From: Promethearchaeota archaeon
Lineage (GTDB): Archaea > Asgardarchaeota > Lokiarchaeia > Sigyniarchaeales > SOKP01
Assembly: GCA_030606095.1 (NCBI GenBank)
Contig: JAUWHC010000227.1
Coordinates: 1 to 5,348 of the forward strand
Length of the DNA stretch: 5,348 bases
Direction: 5' to 3'
The position numbers were made by a program, and so were the translations under genes. Below, piece after piece: positions 1-4,574 of this stretch (its first letter is position 1; every line of letters starts with the position of its first letter). The notes below the pieces were generated by a model that was not told the origin of the DNA, searched no databases, and saw only the letters and a program-made list of their open reading frames with translations.

Positions 1-34
1 CATTTTTATAAAAGAGTTCTAATGATTCGAATTG

Positions 35-50
35 GAAAAAAATTATAAAA
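35..50 (+). promoter_or_regulatory. Putative archaeal BRE/TATA promoter of the nurA-family gene
   Basis: A purine-rich run (GAAAAAAA, 35-42, BRE-like) is followed by TTATAAAA at 43-50, which resembles an archaeal TATA box. With the usual spacing of about 25 bases, transcription would start near 73-76, giving a leader of about 25 bases before the ATG at 100. No Shine-Dalgarno match precedes that ATG. A second TATA-like run, TTTATAAAAG at 5-14, lies further upstream. In DNA this AT-rich such matches arise easily by chance, so this is only a candidate. Confidence 0.35.
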
Positions 51-99
51 TTTAATCTCTCATCGTTATTAATATTAACTCTCTTCATTATAAATTTAG

Positions 100-1380
100 A
101 TGACTATTAGAGATAATTTTTCAAAGTCCAATATTTCCAAATCCAATCAATATATCAAAAATACCACTCGTTCTAATGAATCAGGTTTAACTAAAGAACA
201 ATTATTATTGATTGACTTAAAAATAATCGCTCAAGAATATTTAGAAATTGAACATTTAAAAAATAAATTTACTAAAAGTTTACTTGATAATCGTGAGAAT
301 TTAGATTTTTCAGAATTTATAAAATACCCTAATTACAATATTAAAGAAAATCTAGTTAAAAAGCAAGTTTCACCTTCAAATATAAGAGGTTTAAATGTTG
401 TTAGCGTCGATGGAAGTTCTGTCGTAAAAAAATTCATGAATGTAGATTTTTCCTTTTTGAAAGCCATAGCTGTGCATTATTATTTCTACAAAAATCATAC
501 TTCTAAAATAGATTATTTTCCAGACATAACAGGGTTTAATAATTACATGGTACAAGCAAATTACATAAACCGTGAAGAGAATGTTGTGGAAACCAAAGTT
601 TCTATGGATATGACATTTATGGAAATTAAACTCTTAAATGAGTTAATTGAAAAAAATAACTCAATAGATTTAATCATTATAGATGGCTCAATTGTTATTA
701 TGCCTATAAATTTAATCTTTTCCAAAGATCTTGAGATATCTAAAAAATATGATAAATTATTAAAAGAATATCAAACCTTATATTCTAATTGTATTGAAAA
801 GGGAATAATTTTAATAGGCTCAATAAAAGATACGCGAACCTCAGCACTAACCCATCTAATAAGGAATTCCATTCAGATGTTAAAACCAAGCACTACGAAA
901 TTAGCAGATTTTATAAAAATTAATTATCGCCAAATAATTGATTATTTTTCCGATTTAGATTTATTCAATAGAGTTTTAAAGAAATCAGAAAGAAGCTGTA
1001 TTTTCAATTGTAAAAAGGAACTTGACAAAATTAGGGATACCGGCATAAAGAAAGAAATACCGTATTATTTTCCCTTAAGTTTTTATGCGTTTTACCTTAA
1101 AACTACGCTTCATGATACTCCATGTAGAATTGAGTTTTTTATGGACGAGAAACACTCTTTAAAAGATGCTTCAGAAAAAGCAGATTTGATATCGTCTATC
1201 CTCTTGCCTATCTCTAGCTTAAATGAATACTATGGCTTACCTATTCCTCAAATTGAGGCTCATAGAAGAGCTGTTTTTAAACCCGCCGAGGTTAATTTAT
1301 TATTTAATAATTTATCAAGAACTTTAAATAGCTATGGGGTCTCGTTATTAGAAAAACGCAGAGTAAGAAGGCCATTTTAA
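100..1380 (+). CDS. nurA: NurA-family DNA repair nuclease
   Basis: This 426-residue protein looks like NurA, the archaeal nuclease that works with the HerA/HAS-barrel helicase to resect DNA double-strand breaks. Seen in the sequence: a first acidic strand VVSVDGSS (residues 100-107, D104), a helix with candidate acidic ligands (D170, E175), a second strand LIIIDGS (191-197, D195), a strand GIILIGSIKDTRTS (235-248), and the C-terminal signature YGLPIPQIEAHRRAVF (378-393) with H388. The Asp-Glu-Asp-His set fits the metal-binding site of the family, although pairing E175 with the family Glu is my estimate. The first 35 or so residues are a Ser/Asn/Lys-rich extension before the conserved helix, so the product is at the long end for the family. 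The ATG at 100 was chosen because no other Met occurs before residue 113; it has no clear Shine-Dalgarno. No herA, mre11 or rad50 is present in the window. Its stop overlaps the stop of the convergent methylase gene. Confidence 0.85.
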   Translation: MTIRDNFSKSNISKSNQYIKNTTRSNESGLTKEQLLLIDLKIIAQEYLEIEHLKNKFTKSLLDNRENLDFSEFIKYPNYNIKENLVKKQVSPSNIRGLNVVSVDGSSVVKKFMNVDFSFLKAIAVHYYFYKNHTSKIDYFPDITGFNNYMVQANYINREENVVETKVSMDMTFMEIKLLNELIEKNNSIDLIIIDGSIVIMPINLIFSKDLEISKKYDKLLKEYQTLYSNCIEKGIILIGSIKDTRTSALTHLIRNSIQMLKPSTTKLADFIKINYRQIIDYFSDLDLFNRVLKKSERSCIFNCKKELDKIRDTGIKKEIPYYFPLSFYAFYLKTTLHDTPCRIEFFMDEKHSLKDASEKADLISSILLPISSLNEYYGLPIPQIEAHRRAVFKPAEVNLLFNNLSRTLNSYGVSLLEKRRVRRPF

Positions 1381-2075
1381 TCTTTTCTTTTTTCTAAACG
1401 ATTCAAAATAATTTCTTCGAAAAAGACATGCTTTTTTTTTAAAATTGTGTTCTTAAAGCCTTGTATATTTAAATTATCGTTCAATTTTTTTAAATTGGTT
1501 GTGCTTGAACTGATATAATAAATGTAAAACTTTTGATTTTGATCAACAAAAGGTTTGACATCTCGAATAAATTCAAGGAATACCTCAAAGCCCTCTTTTC
1601 CACCGTTCCAACAATAGTCTATGTTTTTCTTATCCCAACCTTCATTTTTAAACTTAAAAGAAGGCAAGTAGGGTGGATTAAAAATTAAAATGTTAAACGA
1701 GTTCTTAAGAATAGAGGGAAACTTTTTAAACAGATCCGACTGGATAAATTCTATTTTTTTTTCTAAATTATTAGCGTTTTCATTTGAAATTGCACATTTA
1801 ATAGCATTTTCAAGTATATCTGAAGCGTAAATTTGAGGTGAAAATTTTGGAACAATCGTTTTAATTAACTGTAAAAATATCGCGATTATTCCCGTTCCAG
1901 TACCCATATCCAAGATGTTTCTAATTTTAGCTAATTCAAACCCATCAAAATAATTTTCATCGATATTTTCTCTAAAATAGTCTATAATTAAGTAGCTATC
2001 TTCAGAAGGAGAATATACATCGTCAAAATTGTTATTGATCCTTGGCTCAGGAAAAGAGTATATTGTTCTCACCAT
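1377..2075 (-). CDS. HemK/PrmC-family methyltransferase (Mtq2-like)
   Basis: This 232-residue class I SAM-dependent methyltransferase belongs to the HemK/PrmC/Mtq2 group. Archaeal members are expected to N5-methylate the glutamine of the GGQ motif in release factor aRF1, usually with the Trm112 partner. Seen in order: the N-terminal signature VYSPSEDSYLIID (20-32), typical of archaeal HemK-like proteins; motif I ILDMGTGTG (54-62); an acidic SAM-ribose residue in ASD (D86); SDLF (113-116); the catalytic/substrate-binding NPPY (133-136); and WNGGKEGF (156-163). The length suits the short archaeal/eukaryotic Mtq2 type, which lacks the extra N-terminal helical domain of bacterial PrmC. The ATG at 2075 directly abuts the rsmA stop (TAG then ATG, no gap), and no Shine-Dalgarno is visible, so translation probably depends on ribosomes finishing rsmA. 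A different N-methyl target cannot be excluded from sequence alone. The stop codon overlaps that of nurA. Confidence 0.85.
   Translation of the reverse strand: MVRTIYSFPEPRINNNFDDVYSPSEDSYLIIDYFRENIDENYFDGFELAKIRNILDMGTGTGIIAIFLQLIKTIVPKFSPQIYASDILENAIKCAISNENANNLEKKIEFIQSDLFKKFPSILKNSFNILIFNPPYLPSFKFKNEGWDKKNIDYCWNGGKEGFEVFLEFIRDVKPFVDQNQKFYIYYISSSTTNLKKLNDNLNIQGFKNTILKKKHVFFEEIILNRLEKRKD
1381..1440 (+). terminator. Putative T-tract termination region for nurA
   Basis: Directly after the nurA stop the + strand reads TCTTTTCTTTTTTC (1381-1394), and a run of nine T follows at 1432-1440. Archaeal RNA polymerase commonly terminates at T-rich tracts without a strong hairpin, so these are candidate termination points. 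Both lie inside the 3' end of the opposing methylase gene, where they encode a Lys/Arg-rich C-terminal stretch, so they could simply reflect that coding need. Confidence 0.35.
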
Positions 2076-2948
2076 CTAAATTGAAAGGGTTTCATGTATT
2101 AATTCAAAGATTAACTTGCTTAATTTCACGAGTTCGTCGACTTTAAATTTTGTTACTTTCTCGTTATTTATATTTTTATTTTTTAAATACTGAAGAATTT
2201 TTGGTTTTGGATAATTTATTACCTTCTCATTCTTTAGAAACAAATTTATTGCATTTACAACGTTTTTATTCTTGTAAGGCATTATTCCAGCAACGAACCT
2301 TAAAAAGAACGACCTAGTCTTGTCAGATAATAAAAATGGGTTAATATCTTCTCTAGGTTTAACGATTATTAAAGATAAATCAATCCTTGGGGCTGGAAAA
2401 AACTTAAATCGAGAGATATTGTATTTTTTTATAGGTATCATGAAAGCGTTGAAACTAACCGTTATTCGTGAGAAGTCCTTGTATTTATTATGTACAAATA
2501 TTCTTTCTGCAATGCTATTTTCAATTACTAAAACCCCTCGAGGAGGTTTTTCGTTATAAAAAACTTTTTCAAAAATAGGTCCTGTAATGGAATAAGGGAT
2601 GTTTGAGACTATGATATCGATTTGCGGGGGGATATTTGCTTTTAATATATCTTCATTTAAGACCTCAACATTTTCAATTTGAGAAAATTTTTCTTTAAGA
2701 TATTGAAATAATTTAAAATCTATTTCGTAAGCGTAGACTTTTTTAGAAAACTTCAATAGTTCTTCTGTTAGTATGCCTAAACCCGGGCCAATCTCTAATA
2801 TTACTTCGTCTTCTGAAATTTGCGATTCTAGTATAATTTTTTTTACAATATTTTTGTCAATGAGAAAGTTCTGACCTAGTCTTTTATTAGGTATTACTCC
2901 TAATTCATTTAAAATAAGTTGAGTTTCTTTTTTATTCATATTATTCAT
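2076..2948 (-). CDS. rsmA: 16S rRNA (adenine-N6,N6) dimethyltransferase RsmA/KsgA/Dim1
   Basis: This 290-residue KsgA/Dim1 protein dimethylates the two adjacent adenines in the loop of helix 45 near the 3' end of 16S rRNA, a late step in small-subunit maturation. Seen: the family opener NKRLGQNFLID (21-31); SAM-binding motif I LEIGPGLGILT (51-61); an acidic residue after strand 2 (E75); NED (98-100); the catalytic NIPY (116-119, a variant of NLPY); and FFPAPRIDLSL (183-193) leading into the C-terminal helical domain. The usual QKE-type segment before AER reads ENS here (143-145), a departure from the common form. The ATG at 2948 overlaps the DUF655 stop as ATGA, the standard arrangement for coupled genes; an in-frame ATG at 2939 is an alternative start. 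No Shine-Dalgarno is evident at either. The length is normal for the family. Pairing with DUF655 upstream and a HemK-type methylase downstream is, to my knowledge, common in archaea. Confidence 0.95.
   Translation of the reverse strand: MNNMNKKETQLILNELGVIPNKRLGQNFLIDKNIVKKIILESQISEDEVILEIGPGLGILTEELLKFSKKVYAYEIDFKLFQYLKEKFSQIENVEVLNEDILKANIPPQIDIIVSNIPYSITGPIFEKVFYNEKPPRGVLVIENSIAERIFVHNKYKDFSRITVSFNAFMIPIKKYNISRFKFFPAPRIDLSLIIVKPREDINPFLLSDKTRSFFLRFVAGIMPYKNKNVVNAINLFLKNEKVINYPKPKILQYLKNKNINNEKVTKFKVDELVKLSKLIFELIHETLSI
2530..2551. other. Intragenic inverted repeat with adjoining T-run inside rsmA
   Basis: AAAACCCC (2530-2537) and GGAGGTTTT (2542-2550) form an eight-pair stem with one bulged A (2544) around a TCGA loop, and one further T follows at 2551. 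The same stem can form in either strand. It lies in the rsmA codons for the EKPPRGVLV segment, a conserved stretch, so codon needs may explain it. In such AT-rich DNA it is nevertheless the most GC-rich hairpin I saw. Confidence 0.4.
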
Positions 2949-3595
2949 TCGTATCTGCGTGTCTTCGAGAATAAATAATATTTTATTCCCTCACGTTGCA
3001 ATTCTTTGATTATTCTTTGAGCGAGCTGCTTTGCGGGGTGGGATAAACTTGTCCTGTCAGTTATATCTTGAAAGGTTGTGAATTTTTGTCTATTTCTTGC
3101 TTCTATTAATTCCCACATATGCTTTTGGCCAATGCCGGGTAATAGCTTAAGAGAGTGCATTCTTGGAGTTATTGATGTAGAGTTATTAAAGAAATTTAGG
3201 AATTCTTCTTCGTAATTTAATATTTCTTTTTCAAGAATAGGCTGAATTAGAGCTTTTGAAGTGTTTGTTAAATCTTTATAATCAATTTTTTTCAAAACTT
3301 CTTTAAGTTTGTTTTGTATCAAAAACACTTCATAAGTATTTTTTTCTTGAATTTTAATCTCAGAGTCTCTATTACATTTAACTTCATAAAGGACAAAGTC
3401 CGGAAAAGTAAGAACTTGAGCAATTGGTGTTTTGGACCAACTAGGTTTATCTTCTTCTGGATGGCCGTGCAATAATATATCTAGTATTACTAGCTCTCGA
3501 AATTTTTTGATAAATTGTTTCTTTTTCCTTGGCTCTCTTCTTTGATACTTGGGTTTGTGAGGAGGCCTTCTGTATCGATCTCGATTCCTTTCCAT
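2945..3595 (-). CDS. DUF655 family protein, probable nucleic-acid binding
   Basis: This 216-residue protein is recognisable as archaeal DUF655, a family of unknown function encoded next to rsmA in many archaea. From the ATG at 3595: residues 1-31 are extremely basic (15 Arg/Lys, with RYRR, RREPRKKK); then ILDILLHGHPEED (38-49) and PIAQVLTFPDFVLYEV (57-72), which begin an OB-like beta domain; then a helical part with FLNFFNNSTSITPRMHSL (132-149); then a helix-hairpin-helix LLPGIGQKHMWELIEARN (151-168) and FTTFQDITDR (172-181); and an ending near KYYLFSK (205-211). The HhH plus basic tail suggest RNA or DNA binding. An in-frame TTG at 3604 would add three residues (MVG); I prefer the ATG, though GGTAGGT directly before it is a poor Shine-Dalgarno. 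The stop overlaps the rsmA start by four bases. A role in ribosome or tRNA metabolism is inferred only from the neighbours. Confidence 0.88.
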   Translation of the reverse strand: MERNRDRYRRPPHKPKYQRREPRKKKQFIKKFRELVILDILLHGHPEEDKPSWSKTPIAQVLTFPDFVLYEVKCNRDSEIKIQEKNTYEVFLIQNKLKEVLKKIDYKDLTNTSKALIQPILEKEILNYEEEFLNFFNNSTSITPRMHSLKLLPGIGQKHMWELIEARNRQKFTTFQDITDRTSLSHPAKQLAQRIIKELQREGIKYYLFSKTRRYE

Positions 3596-3640
3596 ACCTA
3601 CCAATTTTCTTATTGTTTACTTTCCCGATAACCATAATTA

Positions 3641-3650
3641 TTTATATTTT
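3641..3650 (-). promoter_or_regulatory. Putative TATA box for the DUF655-rsmA-methylase unit
   Basis: Read on the - strand, AAAATATAAA (3650 to 3641) is a fair archaeal TATA-box match. Its centre lies about 50 bases before the DUF655 ATG at 3595, so initiation would fall near 3620 and give a leader of about 25 bases. That matches the spacing proposed for the nurA promoter. The purine-rich AAAAAAGGA just upstream could act as a BRE. Chance matches are frequent in such AT-rich sequence. Confidence 0.35.
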
Positions 3651-3656
3651 GTATAT

Positions 3657-3673
3657 TCCTTTTTTAAAAAGGA
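3657..3673. repeat. Inverted repeat just upstream of the DUF655 TATA-like box
   Basis: TCCTTTTT and AAAAAGGA flank a single T, giving a 17-base near-perfect palindrome. With a one-base centre it cannot fold as an RNA hairpin, so if it has a role it would be at the DNA level, as a protein-binding site or as part of the BRE. Its position directly upstream of the TATA-like box is suggestive, but AT-rich tracts give such symmetry by chance. Confidence 0.35.
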
Positions 3674-3682
3674 TTGCTCAAT

Positions 3683-3714
3683 AAAAATTAAAACAATTAG
3701 AATTTATAAATTCT
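3683..3714 (-). terminator. Putative hairpin plus T-tract terminator after rpoF
   Basis: A perfect 16-base palindrome, AGAATTTATAAATTCT (3699-3714), is followed on the - strand by a T-rich run, TTTTAATTTTTATTG (3693 to 3679). Transcribed from rpoF it would give a weak AU-rich stem (six pairs, TATA loop) and then U-tracts. It starts about 45 bases after the rpoF stop and ends before the DUF655 promoter candidate, which is where a terminator would be expected. The TTTATAAA core could instead be another TATA box. Confidence 0.4.
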
Positions 3715-3758
3715 TCGTTGTTTACTCACTTTTTAATCGATATATAGTAAGAATCCGT

Positions 3759-4124
3759 TTAAGAAGTTTTAAGTTCTTCTATTTGAGTGAGAAGTTCTTG
3801 TAATTGCCCCTCATTTAATGTTTTTCCAATAAAACTTTTCTCTAAGATCATTCTAAGCTCTTGGATAGTATGAGGATCAATGTTTACAATATTTATTGCG
3901 TAAATTTCTTCGATTTCGTATTTGTCTATTAAAAATTTTTGAATTTTAATCGCATCTTTCTCACTCATTTTAGCATATTTATTTACATAATTATATGTAA
4001 TTTCTTGAAAATGAGTAAGTCCCTCTTCAGCATCAATTTTTTCTTTTCTTTGCTTAACCATTTCCATCATTTTCTTTACTTCGGGTATAGAAATAGTTTT
4101 TTCACTTATTTTTCGTCCAGACAT
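3759..4124 (-). CDS. rpoF: DNA-directed RNA polymerase subunit F (RpoF/Rpb4)
   Basis: This 121-residue protein matches archaeal RpoF, the homologue of eukaryotic Rpb4. RpoF pairs with RpoE/Rpb7 to form the polymerase stalk, which binds nascent RNA and aids open-complex formation and termination. Seen: an N-terminal part with SIPEVKKMMEMVKQRK (contacting RpoE in known structures), then the helical HRDC-like core YNYVNKYAKMSEKDAIKIQK, the conserved INIVNIDPHTIQELRMIL, and a C-terminal helix (LNEGQLQELLTQIEEL). The length is normal. I chose the ATG at 4124 (MSGRK) over an in-frame GTG at 4133 (MIYMSGRK) because the bases GTGAT at 4133-4129 complement the end of archaeal 16S rRNA and sit four bases before the ATG, which makes them a Shine-Dalgarno rather than a start. 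The gene follows rpl21e after 33 bases, so the two are probably co-transcribed. rpoE is not in the window. Confidence 0.92.
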   Translation of the reverse strand: MSGRKISEKTISIPEVKKMMEMVKQRKEKIDAEEGLTHFQEITYNYVNKYAKMSEKDAIKIQKFLIDKYEIEEIYAINIVNIDPHTIQELRMILEKSFIGKTLNEGQLQELLTQIEELKTS

Positions 4125-4128
4125 ATAA

Positions 4129-4133
4129 ATCAC
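4129..4133 (-). promoter_or_regulatory. Shine-Dalgarno site that decides the rpoF start
   Basis: GTGAT on the - strand is complementary to AUCAC in the usual 3' end of archaeal 16S rRNA and lies four bases before the ATG at 4124. It supports that ATG and argues against reading its own GTG as the start codon. It is only five bases long, so the case is moderate. Confidence 0.5.
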
Positions 4134-4157
4134 TGATTTTATAGCTAATATTTTAAA

Positions 4158-4463
4158 TTATTTTGCAGTTCCCCTATTAGTTCGTAAATGTTCCTTTCCA
4201 ATTAATAGCATTTTCTTAGAATTTCCTAATTTAACCTCAACTTCGTAGCAACGCCCTCTTTTACCGATAACCGTGCCAGTTAACCCATGATATCTCCTGT
4301 GGGGGAATCCTCTCTTATGTTGCGATGGGTCGGTAACAACATCCACTTTATCGTTGATTTCATAATCGATCAAGTATTTTTCTATAGAACCCAAACCTCT
4401 ATCTCTTACATTTTTCCTATGTCTTTGACGCGATTTATTCCTATAACCTTTATGTAGAGTCAA
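4158..4463 (-). CDS. rpl21e: Large-subunit ribosomal protein L21e (eL21)
   Basis: This 101-residue basic protein matches archaeal/eukaryotic L21e, a component of the large ribosomal subunit. Seen: the N-terminal GYRNKSRQRHRKNVRDRGL, which corresponds to the GYRRxTR opening of the family; the acidic-strand segment YEINDKVDVVTDPSQHKRG; the very conserved PHRRYHGLTGTVIGKRGRCY (SH3-like barrel core); VEVKLGNSKKMLLIG; and the ending HLRTNRG. The length is typical. The start is a TTG at 4463: the frame has a stop nine codons upstream, no ATG or GTG lies between, and no Met follows before the MLLIG segment, so TTG is the only conventional start giving a full protein. A purine run, AAGGGAAG, lies five to twelve bases upstream and may serve as a weak Shine-Dalgarno. 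The gene follows pus10 after 111 bases and precedes rpoF. Confidence 0.93.
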   Translation of the reverse strand: MTLHKGYRNKSRQRHRKNVRDRGLGSIEKYLIDYEINDKVDVVTDPSQHKRGFPHRRYHGLTGTVIGKRGRCYEVEVKLGNSKKMLLIGKEHLRTNRGTAK

Positions 4464-4489
4464 ATTGCTTCCCTTCGCTATATTGAATT

Positions 4490-4519
4490 ATTTTTTATTA
4501 AAAAATCAAGTATTTTAGA
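4490..4519 (-). promoter_or_regulatory. Possible promoter or T-tract region before rpl21e
   Basis: In the 111-base gap between pus10 and rpl21e the - strand contains CTAAAATA (4518 to 4511), whose spacing would give a leader of about 25 bases, and TTTTTTAATAAAAAATA (4505 to 4489), whose T6 could end pus10 transcripts or whose AATAAAAA could be a closer TATA box. Neither is a strong match. The region is almost pure A/T, so this is only a place to look. Confidence 0.22.
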
Positions 4520-4574
4520 CAAAATATGAAACATAATTTATTTATTTTTTGATTTAGCAACTTTAACAAGTTAA

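Noticed and set aside
2541..2546. AGGAGG Shine-Dalgarno-like sequence on the + strand
   Set aside because: No start codon or open frame follows at a suitable distance, and the bases encode the conserved Pro-Pro-Arg of RsmA on the other strand.
2320..2559. 79-codon + strand frame
   Set aside because: It is antisense to the well-supported rsmA gene, shows no recognisable domain, and its composition mirrors the opposite strand.
3447..3635. 62-codon - strand reading frame beginning with ATG at 3635
   Set aside because: It overlaps the DUF655 N-terminus in another frame. Its Lys/Arg/Ser-rich sequence is what a shifted reading of the basic tail would give, and its ATG lies upstream of the likely transcription start.
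4131..4133. GTG as the rpoF start codon
   Set aside because: GTGAT fits the 16S rRNA tail and sits correctly before the ATG at 4124, and that ATG gives the family-like MSGRK start.
3939..4136. 65-codon + strand frame rich in Phe and Ile, membrane-like
   Set aside because: It is antisense to rpoF. The Phe/Ile/Leu richness is the expected shadow of Lys/Glu/Asn codons on the real strand, not a membrane protein.
4464..4574. Possible small RNA (box C/D type) or tRNA in the pus10-rpl21e gap
   Set aside because: I found no TGATGA/CTGA box pair and no cloverleaf; the stretch is almost pure A/T. The 163-base gap at 3596-3758 and bases 1-99 were checked with the same result.
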